35,000 bases of DNA from an uncultured Pelagibacteraceae bacterium (GTDB lineage Bacteria; Pseudomonadota; Alphaproteobacteria; Pelagibacterales; Pelagibacteraceae): contig CACLKK010000006.1 of assembly GCA_902607525.1 (NCBI GenBank), positions 1 to 35,000 of the forward strand. Reading direction: 5' to 3'. The first letter of the stretch is position 1, and the number at the start of each line of letters is the position of its first letter. Positions 8,264-15,771 of the stretch are shown in pieces. The position numbers and the translations under genes were made by a program. The notes beneath the pieces were generated by a model that saw only the letters and a list, made by a program, of their open reading frames with translations, was not told where the DNA came from and made no database searches.

Positions 8264-8896
8264 TTAGTGTTGAAAAATATCTTCTGTAAATCCGCTTTGA
8301 TCCAACTTTATTCTAGTTTTTAAAAATTCAATGGAGCTATTATATAATTCTAGTCTATTTTCTCTAACCAACATTTTATGTAGCGCATCTTTTATTTTAT
8401 GTAAATATATAACATCATTACTACAATATTGTAGCTGCGCATCCGTTAATTCATTTAGACTTTTATTCCAATCGCTGCTTCCAAGTCTTTTATCCATTTT
8501 TTTATTACAAAATTCCATTACAAGATCTTTCAAGCCGTGTGATTGCGAGTATGTTCTGCACAATTTACTTGCTATTTTAGTATCAAAAATATTTTTTACA
8601 TTACATTTAAGAAAATATTCTAAGCCTGAAACATCATATCTTAAATAATGGCCAATTTTTGTAATTTTCTCATTTTGTAAAATTTTTACTATATTTGGCG
8701 CCTCATAATTTTTTCTATTTGGTTGAACAATGTAAGCATCATCATTTCCCGTGCTAAACTGTACTAAACTAAGCTTATCCCTATGTGGGATTTGCAAACC
8801 AGATCCTTCGGTATCAATTGCAAGACTTGAATGTTTTTCTAATTCTTTAACTGCACTTGGATCTAAATCATCTTGAAATTTAAAAATTTTTGTCAT
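8264..8896 (-). CDS. rnd: Single-domain ribonuclease D-type 3'-5' exonuclease
   Basis: 210 residues from the ATG at 8896. A DEDDy exonuclease: AIDTEGSGL supplies the first D and E, IGHYLRYDVSGL the middle D, and YCSNDVIYL the last Y and D, so all catalytic residues are present. The HRDC RNA-binding domains of E. coli RNase D (375 aa) are absent. The short form is common in alphaproteobacteria and probably trims tRNA or other RNA 3' ends. A TTG at 8929 would extend the protein almost into the divergent gene at 8931. ATG 8908 is also possible. It heads the co-oriented minus-strand block that continues into kdsD with no gap. Confidence 0.88.
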   Translation of the reverse strand: MTKIFKFQDDLDPSAVKELEKHSSLAIDTEGSGLQIPHRDKLSLVQFSTGNDDAYIVQPNRKNYEAPNIVKILQNEKITKIGHYLRYDVSGLEYFLKCNVKNIFDTKIASKLCRTYSQSHGLKDLVMEFCNKKMDKRLGSSDWNKSLNELTDAQLQYCSNDVIYLHKIKDALHKMLVRENRLELYNSSIEFLKTRIKLDQSGFTEDIFQH

Positions 8897-8930
8897 ACTT
8901 AAACCCATATATAATGTTAATGTTGTCAAA

Positions 8931-9872
8931 ATGCAAAATAATCAAAAAATAATAGCCATTTTCGGGGCTGGAGGATTTGTTGGAAAACACTTGATGAGAC
9001 AAATAACAAAATTAGACTATAGAGTTAAAGTGGCAACTAGAAAGCCTTATTTAAAAGGTTACCTAAAACCACTAGGCAACCCAGGTCAGATTGAACTTAT
9101 AAAAACTAATATTTTCAATATTGAAAATGTTAAAACAGTTTTAAATAACTGCGATTACGCAATAAATCTTATAGGAATTCTTTACGAAACTAGAAAACAA
9201 AAATTTAGTCAAATTCATTCAGAATTCCCATACCTGTTAAGCAACTTATGTAATGAAATGGGAATAAAAAAATTAGTTCACGTCAGTGCTCTTGGAATAA
9301 AAGATCGCCATATTTCAAAGTATATGCAATCAAAACTTCAAGGAGAAAAAAATATTCAAGAAACTTTTGGATCATCAGTAATTTTAAGACCTTCAGTTAT
9401 TTTTGGACCAGAGGATAAATTTTTTAATACTTTTGCTTCTATTGCACAATTTTCTCCAGCTATTCCATTGATAGGTGATGGAAAAACAAAATTTGCTCCA
9501 ATTTATGTAGGAGATGTTGCTAAAGCTATAACTAAATCTTTGGAACTTAAAAATTCTGAAACTAAAATTTATGAACTCGGTGGACCTGAAAATTATTCTT
9601 TTAGAGAATTAATGGAAATTTTAATGTCTGAAATAAAAAAGAAAAGACTGTTATTAAATATTCCTTTCAATATAGCTAAGTTTCAATCTTATTTTTTGCA
9701 GCTTTTGCCAAAACCGCTTTTAACCCCAGATCAGGTTGATTTGTTAAAATATAACAATATTGTTTCTGGCAACTATCCCGAACTATCAGATCTTGGAATT
9801 ACAGGTACATCTATTAAAACAATTCTTCCTAAATATATTTATAGATTCAGAACAGGTGGACAATTTAACTAG
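8931..9872 (+). CDS. NAD(P)-binding SDR, complex I NDUFA9-like family
   Basis: 313 residues. An atypical short-chain dehydrogenase: Rossmann GxxGxxG in IFGAGGFVGKHL at the N-terminus, CDYAINLIG, the HVSALGI segment, and YMQSK in the place of the YxxxK pair. It also has VILRPSVIFGPEDKFFN, typical of the NDUFA9/YfcH-like group. In mitochondria NDUFA9 is an accessory complex I subunit with a structural nucleotide, and many alphaproteobacteria carry this homologue away from the nuo operon. Whether it is an enzyme or a complex I or quinone-related assembly factor cannot be told from sequence. It is divergent from rnd with only about 34 bp between starts, and convergent with gcrA. Confidence 0.85.
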   Translation: MQNNQKIIAIFGAGGFVGKHLMRQITKLDYRVKVATRKPYLKGYLKPLGNPGQIELIKTNIFNIENVKTVLNNCDYAINLIGILYETRKQKFSQIHSEFPYLLSNLCNEMGIKKLVHVSALGIKDRHISKYMQSKLQGEKNIQETFGSSVILRPSVIFGPEDKFFNTFASIAQFSPAIPLIGDGKTKFAPIYVGDVAKAITKSLELKNSETKIYELGGPENYSFRELMEILMSEIKKKRLLLNIPFNIAKFQSYFLQLLPKPLLTPDQVDLLKYNNIVSGNYPELSDLGITGTSIKTILPKYIYRFRTGGQFN

Positions 9873-9879
9873 TTTATAA

Positions 9880-10380
9880 TTAAGCTAGTTTAATTTTTTT
9901 TTCGATAAATTTTGGAATATCTTCCTCAGTAATTTGGTCTTCCTCTTTTGCATTTTTCGGTTGAAAAGCGTAAAGCACATGAAGTTTACAATATGGAAAT
10001 TTTTCCATGGGTTTGCGCCCACAAAAATAAAAACTTTGCTCATGTGGGTGACCGATAGGCCATTTACAAGTTTTATCGGTTAGCTCTTCAAGTTTTAATG
10101 GATTTTCTTGTTCAAAATTTTTATCTAATAGCAAGGCTTTGAATCTAGCTTTTCTCCCAAGTTTTTGAGTTTTAATCTCAGGAGCGTCACTTTTCTTTCT
10201 ATTGTTTAGATTAGTGTCTGTTCTTTTTGAAACTGTTCTTGCTTCTAATTTAAGTCGATGAGCTTTCCCAATAACAGCATTTCGAGTTGTGTCACCAAGC
10301 ATTCGTGCAATTTCACTACCAGAATGACCTTTTTTCCAAAGTTGACGAAGTTTTTGTTCCTTTTCAGGTGTCCAAGACAT
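9880..10380 (-). CDS. gcrA: GcrA cell cycle regulator
   Basis: 166 residues. The N-terminal helix-turn-helix reads WTPEKEQKLRQLWKKGHSG and then SEIARMLGDTTRNAVIGKAHRL, the hallmark of GcrA. A variable Lys-rich linker follows, then a conserved C-terminal domain, CKWPIGHP...FYFCGRKPMEKFPYCKLH, with four Cys/His positions. In Caulobacter, GcrA binds sigma-70 and DNA and activates promoters bearing CcrM-methylated GAnTC sites. Its retention in a streamlined genome suggests methylation-linked cell cycle control, but ccrM is not in the window. It is monocistronic, convergent with the SDR gene, and has a 133-bp upstream gap shared with the permease gene at 10514. Confidence 0.93.
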   Translation of the reverse strand: MSWTPEKEQKLRQLWKKGHSGSEIARMLGDTTRNAVIGKAHRLKLEARTVSKRTDTNLNNRKKSDAPEIKTQKLGRKARFKALLLDKNFEQENPLKLEELTDKTCKWPIGHPHEQSFYFCGRKPMEKFPYCKLHVLYAFQPKNAKEEDQITEEDIPKFIEKKIKLA

Positions 10381-10513
10381 TATTTAAATTAAACCTACAA
10401 CATCTTGTATTTGCAATAAAAAAATCTACTTCATGTGGATAGGTTATTAACAATTATTATTTAACTATCGGCACATTACCTATTGTCGTTTTATATATTA
10501 TATAAGCGTCCTC

Positions 10514-11326
10514 ATGGTTGAAATTATAAATAAATACAAAATTCACGAAAAAAAATTTGGTTATATAAATTGGTTGGGGTTTTACACCCTTTATAAAAAG
10601 GAAATACTCAGATTTCTTAAGGTTATGATTCAAACAATAATCTCACCATTAGTGACAGCTTTGCTTTTTTTAATGGTACTTTCATTAGCTATTGGAAACG
10701 AAAGAGGAGGAGCTCTTGGGTTTCCATTTATAACCTTTCTTGCGCCTGGGCTTATCGCAATGCAAATAATACAACAAGCTTTTTCCCACACTTCCTCTTC
10801 AATTATGATAGGTAAAATACAAGGAAATATAGTAGACGTTTTATACGCACCCCTTTCACCAAGTGAAGTAACACTAGCTACTATTTTAGCTGCGGTTACT
10901 AGAAGCTTTATAATTGCAGTAGTTTCAATTGTAGTTTTTAAATTTATTATTGATTTACAGTTCTACAATTTTTACTTTATTTTTATATATACATTTTTGG
11001 GTTCTTTTATTTTAGGCGCCATAGGTTTTATAGTGGGTTTATGGGCTGAAAAATTTGATAATATGGCCTCAGCTACTAACTTTATTATTGTACCCCTTTC
11101 TTTTTTATCAGGCACATTTTATTCTATTCAAAAATTACCAAACATTTTACAAAAAGTAAGTGAATGGAATCCTTTCTTTTATATAATTGATGGTTTCAGA
11201 TATGGTTTTTTAGGCGTATCAGATGGGTCTATAAAATTTGGATTATTATACCTTATTATACTAAGTTTCTTAACTTGGTTTGTATCATATATTTTGTTTA
11301 AAAAAGGTTATAAAATAAAATCATAA
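10514..11326 (+). CDS. ABC-2 type transporter permease, orphan (YadH-like)
   Basis: 270 residues with six likely membrane helices: VMIQTIISPLVTALLFLMVL near 37-56, FLAPGLIAMQIIQQAF, ATILAAVTRSFIIAVVSIVV, FIYTFLGSFILGAIGFIVGL, FIIVPLSFLSGTFYSI and LLYLIILSFLTWFVSYILF. GNIVDVLYAPLSPSEV is the typical ABC-2 coupling segment. The resemblance to YadH, and to NodJ and KpsM types, suggests an exporter of a lipid, sugar polymer or drug. The expected partner ATPase (YadG-like) is not adjacent, since argD follows 7 nt later. The substrate is unknown. Confidence 0.85.
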   Translation: MVEIINKYKIHEKKFGYINWLGFYTLYKKEILRFLKVMIQTIISPLVTALLFLMVLSLAIGNERGGALGFPFITFLAPGLIAMQIIQQAFSHTSSSIMIGKIQGNIVDVLYAPLSPSEVTLATILAAVTRSFIIAVVSIVVFKFIIDLQFYNFYFIFIYTFLGSFILGAIGFIVGLWAEKFDNMASATNFIIVPLSFLSGTFYSIQKLPNILQKVSEWNPFFYIIDGFRYGFLGVSDGSIKFGLLYLIILSFLTWFVSYILFKKGYKIKS

Positions 11327-11333
11327 TTTATTT

Positions 11334-12497
11334 ATGAGCTCGATTCTTGGTACATATGCAAGGAAAAATATTTCTTTTACAAAAGGAAAAGGAAGCTATT
11401 TATATGCTGAAAATGGAGACAAGTATCTTGATTTTGTACAGGGTATTGCAACTAACATTTTAGGGCATTGCCATGAACATTTAATAGAAGCTATTCAAAA
11501 ACAATCTAAAAAATTATGGCATATTTCCAATGCATTTATAATTCCTGAGCAGGAAAGATTAGCAAAAAGACTTACAGATAACACATTTGCTGATTTTGCA
11601 TGTTTTCAAAATTCTGGAACAGAGGCTACCGAAGCAAGTATTAAAATAGCTAGAAAATATTTTCACAAAATAGGCAAGCCTGAAAAAAATAGAATTATTA
11701 CTTTTAAAGGTGCTTTTCACGGCAGAACTTTAGCAGCCTTATTTGCTGCAAATAATCCTAAACATACAGAGGGTTTTGGACCAAAAGTAGATGGATTTGA
11801 TCAAGTTCCTTTTGCAGACCATGAAGCTGTTAAAAAAGCTATAAACAAAAATACTGCAGCAATAATGATCGAAACGATTATGGGAGAAGGAGGGATAAAA
11901 GTAGTACCTGATTTTTGTATTAAGGGATTAAGAGATATATGTGATGAGCATGGGATACTTTTAATTTTAGATGAAGTGCAGTGTGCTTATAGAACTGGAA
12001 ATTTTTTTGCATTTGAAAAGTCGGGAATTGCTCCAGATATCGTTCCAATCGCCAAAGGAATTGGTGGAGGTTTTCCATTAGGAGCATGTTTAGTTACAAA
12101 AAAAGTTTCTGTTGGAATGACACCAGGAACACATGGAAGCACTTTTGGAGGCAACCCGTTGGCTTGTGCAGTGGGAAACGCAGTGCTTGATATTATTTTT
12201 AAAGAGGGTTTTTTAGAAGATGTAAAAAAAAAAGGTAAATATTTTGATGAAGGTTTAAATAAAATTAAAAATAAGTACCCCAAAATTATTGGAGAAATTA
12301 GAGGGATTGGTTTAATAAAAGGTCTAAAGGTTTTGGTGGATAACGTAGAATTTATAAAAAAATTGATGAATCATAAAATGCTTACAGTAAAAGCAGAAGA
12401 AAATGTTATAAGACTTTTTCCGCCACTTATAGTGCAAGAAAAAGAATTAGATGAAGCAATTGGTAAAATAGAAAAAGTTTGCGAAGAACTTAGTTAA
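11334..12497 (+). CDS. argD: Acetylornithine aminotransferase
   Basis: 387 residues, class III PLP aminotransferase. Family marks are GDKYLDFVQGIATNILGHCHE, FQNSGTEATEASIKIAR for the PLP phosphate, FHGRTLAAL, ILDEVQCAYRTG with the Asp that pairs with the PLP ring, and the Schiff-base Lys in PIAKGIGGGFPLGA near residue 240. STFGGNPLAC follows. It converts N-acetylglutamate semialdehyde to N-acetylornithine and may also serve as the succinyl-diaminopimelate aminotransferase. argF starts two nt after its stop, and argJ is elsewhere in the window. Confidence 0.93.
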   Translation: MSSILGTYARKNISFTKGKGSYLYAENGDKYLDFVQGIATNILGHCHEHLIEAIQKQSKKLWHISNAFIIPEQERLAKRLTDNTFADFACFQNSGTEATEASIKIARKYFHKIGKPEKNRIITFKGAFHGRTLAALFAANNPKHTEGFGPKVDGFDQVPFADHEAVKKAINKNTAAIMIETIMGEGGIKVVPDFCIKGLRDICDEHGILLILDEVQCAYRTGNFFAFEKSGIAPDIVPIAKGIGGGFPLGACLVTKKVSVGMTPGTHGSTFGGNPLACAVGNAVLDIIFKEGFLEDVKKKGKYFDEGLNKIKNKYPKIIGEIRGIGLIKGLKVLVDNVEFIKKLMNHKMLTVKAEENVIRLFPPLIVQEKELDEAIGKIEKVCEELS

Positions 12498-12499
12498 GT

Positions 12500-13423
12500 A
12501 TGAAGAACTTTATAAATATTGCCGATATCAATAAGCAAGATTTAAGAAAAATTATAGAACACGCCAAGTCAGAAAAGAAAAAAAGATTTAATATTAACAA
12601 ATCAGCTATAGATCCTGAAAAACCATTAATAGATAAAACATTGATCATGCTTTTTGAAAAGACATCTACGAGAACAAGATTATCTTTCGAGCTCGCAATA
12701 AAGCAATTGGGTGGACATTTGTTAGTGCTTGATTCAAAAGAAAGCCATTATGGAAGTGGAGATGAAAGTGTTTATGATACCGCAAAAGTGTTATCCCAGT
12801 ATGGCGATATTGTAATGATGAGAACTCACAAGCATGAACATTTATTAGAATTTTCTAAATATTTAGATATTCCCATAATTAATGGTTTAACAAATTTGAG
12901 TCATCCCTGTCAGATTATGTCTGACATAATGACTTTTGAAGAATTAAAAGGATCTATTACAAACAAAAAAATTGCATGGCTAGGAGATGGAAATAACATC
13001 GTTTATTCTTTGATTGAAGCAGCTGTAAAGTTTAATTTTGAATTATCAATTGCTTGCCCAAAAAAATTTGGACCTGATAAAAAAATTATCAAATGGGCTA
13101 AGCAAAATAATGCAAAAATTTTAATTACAAAAGATCCTTTGGAAGCAGCAAATCTAGCAGACTGTATTATGACAGATAAATGGATTTCAATGGGAGATAA
13201 AGGAAATAAAAATGAAAAGAGAAAATTATTAAAACCTTATCAGGTAAATAAAAAAATTATGAAATTAGCAAAAAAAGATGCAATTTTTATGCATTGTCTT
13301 CCAGCTTCCAGAGGAGAAGAAGTGACAGATGAAGTAATGGATGGAAAACAATCAGCTGTATGGCTAGAAACATTAAATAGAATTCATGTACAAAAAAGTA
13401 TTATTCAATGGTGTCTTGAATAG
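12500..13423 (+). CDS. argF: Ornithine carbamoyltransferase
   Basis: 307 residues. The carbamoyl-phosphate-binding STRTR is at 56-60 (FEKTSTRTR), followed by LSHPCQIMSD for carbamoyl phosphate, IAWLGDGNN for the ornithine domain, and the catalytic MHCLPASRGEEV near residue 266. The SMG ornithine loop is seen in WISMGDKGN. It condenses carbamoyl phosphate with ornithine to citrulline in the cytosol. The start lies two nt after the argD stop, so the pair is an operon. The family split from aspartate carbamoyltransferase is clear from the HCLP and SMG motifs. The 3' end stands four nt from the convergent cytochrome gene. Confidence 0.95.
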   Translation: MKNFINIADINKQDLRKIIEHAKSEKKKRFNINKSAIDPEKPLIDKTLIMLFEKTSTRTRLSFELAIKQLGGHLLVLDSKESHYGSGDESVYDTAKVLSQYGDIVMMRTHKHEHLLEFSKYLDIPIINGLTNLSHPCQIMSDIMTFEELKGSITNKKIAWLGDGNNIVYSLIEAAVKFNFELSIACPKKFGPDKKIIKWAKQNNAKILITKDPLEAANLADCIMTDKWISMGDKGNKNEKRKLLKPYQVNKKIMKLAKKDAIFMHCLPASRGEEVTDEVMDGKQSAVWLETLNRIHVQKSIIQWCLE

Positions 13424-13427
13424 ATTT

Positions 13428-13952
13428 TTATTCTATTGGTAAGGGGTTATCAGAATTTTCATTCATATATAAAATTACCGCAGCTCTGTCCTTAGCATTT
13501 TTTAATCCTGCAAATGCCATTTTTGTACCCTTTATCCATTCTTTGGGCTTAATTAAAAAACCATTCATTTCTTCAAATGACCAAATTTTTCCATGAGCAA
13601 CCAATGCTTTTGAATATTTATAATCTGAAATTGCTCCAGCTTTTCTTCCAATTACACCCCACAGAGCAGGCCCAATTTTATTTGCTCCACCTTTGGAGAT
13701 GCTATGACATGCTGCGCATTTTTTAAAAATTTTAGCTCCATCGGTGGCACTTACCGAAGCAAACAAAGCCATTATATCTCCATCTTGAGAGCTTCCAGAA
13801 CTTTCCTGAGTTTCTGAACTTCCAACAGTTGTTACATTTACTTGATAAGCTGAGTTTTCAGGTTTTTCAACTTGATAAATTACATCTGTAATTTTATTAA
13901 TTCCAAGAACTAAGATTACAGCAAACACAATAGAAACTAAAATTTTGTTCAT
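13428..13952 (-). CDS. cycM: Membrane-anchored class I cytochrome c (CycM-like)
   Basis: 174 residues. One N-terminal uncleaved helix (ILVSIVFAVILVLGI, 4-18), then a Ser/Gly/Gln-rich linker to about residue 68, then a cytochrome c fold. Heme is attached at C79-A-A-C82-H83, and M145 in GTKMAFAGLK is the likely sixth ligand. WGVIGRKAG and the final helix DRAAVILYMN match alphaproteobacterial CycM/c552. Such proteins carry electrons from the bc1 complex to aa3 oxidase at the periplasmic face of the inner membrane. It is a single gene divergent from kdsB, with a 79-bp gap. Confidence 0.9.
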   Translation of the reverse strand: MNKILVSIVFAVILVLGINKITDVIYQVEKPENSAYQVNVTTVGSSETQESSGSSQDGDIMALFASVSATDGAKIFKKCAACHSISKGGANKIGPALWGVIGRKAGAISDYKYSKALVAHGKIWSFEEMNGFLIKPKEWIKGTKMAFAGLKNAKDRAAVILYMNENSDNPLPIE

Positions 13953-14031
13953 AAAAGCTTATAAATTTAGTACAACATTCTTCAAGATATATCATGACCT
14001 GTATCAAAAAAATGGACTTTTTAACGCATAA

Positions 14032-14763
14032 ATGAAAAATACCGCAATAATAATACCAACGCGTCTAGCGGCACGAAGATTTCCCAATAAACCCATCGCA
14101 AAAATTAATAATATTCCTATGATCGTGCATGTACTAAACAGGGCCAAAGAATCAAAAGTTGGGGAAGTAATTGTAGCAACCCCAGATGATAAAATTTTAC
14201 AGATCGTTAAAGAGAATGGCGGAAGAGCAATTTTAACAGAAGAGAATCACCACTCGGGCAGTGATCGAGTTTATGAAGCTTATACTAAAGAACTTAAAAA
14301 TAATGTTGATTTAATAATTAATCTACAAGGCGATATGCCTAATATAAAACCTAATTCAATTTCAAAATTGGAAAGACTTATGAGAAGTGAAAATTGTGAT
14401 ATAGGCACTCTGGCTTCTAAAATGACAAACGATAAAGAAATTAATGATCCAAATGTAGTGAAGGTTCAAATCGATCAAAAGTTAGAAAATGATAGTTTTT
14501 TTATTGCGAAAGATTTTTTTAGAGTAAAAAAAGAACTAAATCATGAAAAAATTTACCACCATATTGGAATTTATGCCTTTACAAATATTGCTCTAACAAA
14601 GTATGTAAAGCTTGCTAGATCTAAGTTAGAAAAAGAAAGAAATTTAGAACAAATGAGAGCTTTAGAAAATAACTTAATTATAAAAGTTGGGTTAAGCGAC
14701 TCTCAACCATTAGGAGTTGATACAGAGGAAGACTTAGTAAAAGTAAGTAAAATGTTAAGTTAG
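14032..14763 (+). CDS. kdsB: 3-deoxy-manno-octulosonate cytidylyltransferase
   Basis: 243 residues, near the 248 of E. coli KdsB. IPTRLAARRFPNKPI is the CTP-binding N-terminal loop, with VIVATPDD, HHSGSDRVYEA, the NLQGDMPNI motif, and HHIGIYAF near the sugar site. It activates Kdo as CMP-Kdo for lipid A-core assembly and so works with KdsD at 7289-8263. The usual QGDEP is QGDMP here. The Asp that helps hold Mg and CTP is kept, while the Glu is replaced by Met. SQPLGVDTEEDL is the typical C-terminus. pheA follows two nt after its stop. Confidence 0.93.
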   Translation: MKNTAIIIPTRLAARRFPNKPIAKINNIPMIVHVLNRAKESKVGEVIVATPDDKILQIVKENGGRAILTEENHHSGSDRVYEAYTKELKNNVDLIINLQGDMPNIKPNSISKLERLMRSENCDIGTLASKMTNDKEINDPNVVKVQIDQKLENDSFFIAKDFFRVKKELNHEKIYHHIGIYAFTNIALTKYVKLARSKLEKERNLEQMRALENNLIIKVGLSDSQPLGVDTEEDLVKVSKMLS

Positions 14764-14765
14764 GT

Positions 14766-15614
14766 ATGAAAAAAAATATAAAAGTAGCATTCCAGGGAGA
14801 AAAAGGAGCATATTCACATTTAGCATGTTTAGAAGTATTTCCAAATGCTGAAGCAATAGCATGCTCTACATTCGAAGAAGCTTTTTTAATGGCAAAAGAT
14901 AATTCTGATTTTAAAATTATTATACCAATAGAAAATTCTTTAGCTGGCAGAGTTGCTGATATACATTATTTAATTCCAAAGTATAAACTTCAAATTCATG
15001 CTGAACATTTTCAAAAAGTTACTCATAATTTACTTGGTATTAAGGGTTCAAAAATACAGGATATTAAAACTGTAAGAAGTCACTCTCAAGCTATAGGGCA
15101 ATGTAGAAAAATAATTTTACAAAATAATTTAAAAGAAATTATTTCAGCAGATACGGCTGGATCAGCTAAATTTGTTTCTGAAAAAAAAGATAAAAGTGAA
15201 TCTGCAATTGCATCTGAACTTGCAGCTAAGATTTATGGTCTAGAAATATTAAAATCAAAAATAGAAGACGAATCTGGAAATGTAACTAGATTTTTTATTA
15301 TGGGAAGAGATTCAGATCATCCAGAATTTAAGGACAAAAAATATATAACAAGCTGTATATTTAAACTAAAAAGTATACCCGCAGCTCTATATAAAGCGTT
15401 AGGTGGTTTTGCAACAAATGGGGTAAATTTATGTAAGCTTGAAAGTTTTTCTGTTAAAAATACATTTGACCAGGTTAATTTTTATATCGATATAGAAGGA
15501 CATATTGAAGATCCTTCTTTGCAAAAAGCGCTTGAAGAATTAGGATTTCATACTCAAAAATTAGATGTTTTGGGGGTTTACGAAGCTCATCAGTTTAGAT
15601 TTATAAACAAATAA
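14766..15614 (+). CDS. pheA: Prephenate dehydratase with ACT domain
   Basis: 282 residues. The type II periplasmic-binding-like PDT domain runs about 1-185: FQGEKGAYSHLA, IIPIENSLAGRV, VRSHSQAIGQC, ADTAGSAKFV and the catalytic TRF motif in GNVTRFFIMG. An ACT domain follows (IPAALYKALGGFATNGVNLCKLESFSV), the usual phenylalanine-feedback sensor. There is no fused chorismate mutase, so it is the monofunctional form. It makes phenylpyruvate from prephenate. It pairs with kdsB in a two-gene unit and ends about 50 bp before the SRP RNA gene. Confidence 0.95.
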   Translation: MKKNIKVAFQGEKGAYSHLACLEVFPNAEAIACSTFEEAFLMAKDNSDFKIIIPIENSLAGRVADIHYLIPKYKLQIHAEHFQKVTHNLLGIKGSKIQDIKTVRSHSQAIGQCRKIILQNNLKEIISADTAGSAKFVSEKKDKSESAIASELAAKIYGLEILKSKIEDESGNVTRFFIMGRDSDHPEFKDKKYITSCIFKLKSIPAALYKALGGFATNGVNLCKLESFSVKNTFDQVNFYIDIEGHIEDPSLQKALEELGFHTQKLDVLGVYEAHQFRFINK

Positions 15615-15630
15615 ACAACCTACACGTATA

Positions 15631-15660
15631 TTGTGGTTCTTATTTTGATACTGATATAAT
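15631..15660 (+). promoter_or_regulatory. Sigma-70-type promoter of the SRP RNA gene
   Basis: A perfect TATAAT at 15655-15660 stands 6 nt before the first base of the SRP RNA (15667). TTGTGG at 15631-15636 lies 18 nt upstream. The fit between -10 box and RNA start makes this the best-supported promoter in the window. It may also feed dnaX, ybaB and recR. Confidence 0.72.
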
Positions 15661-15666
15661 AAAATT

Positions 15667-15760
15667 GGAGGCTGGCAGCGGGTGGAATTTTTTGAATAAC
15701 CCGGTCAGGACGGAAACGTAGCAGCCGTAACGAAATATTTCAGGTTGCTGTTCAGTCTCC
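15667..15760 (+). ncRNA. ffs: Small bacterial signal recognition particle RNA (4.5S)
   Basis: The conserved SRP domain IV is plain: GGCTGGCAGCGGGTGGAA on the 5' side, the tetraloop region around CCGGTCAGGACGGAAACG, and AGCAGCCGTAAC on the 3' side. The ends GGAGGCTG and CAGTCTCC pair over 8 bp, with one G-U, giving a 94-nt single hairpin. The RNA binds Ffh and guides ribosomes translating membrane proteins to FtsY. A T7 run at 15761-15767 follows the closing stem and can act as an intrinsic terminator. The position directly upstream of dnaX-ybaB-recR is also seen in other Proteobacteria. Confidence 0.95.
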
Positions 15761-15771
15761 TTTTTTTAAAC

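Noticed and set aside
9867-9890. Bidirectional terminator between the SDR gene and gcrA
   Set aside because: AACTAG / CTAGTT gives only 6 bp with a 12-nt loop and overlaps both stop codons; too weak to list as a terminator.
10381-10513. Promoters in the gcrA / permease gap
   Set aside because: Several TATA-like strings are present, but no -35/-10 pair with good spacing stands out from the A-T background.
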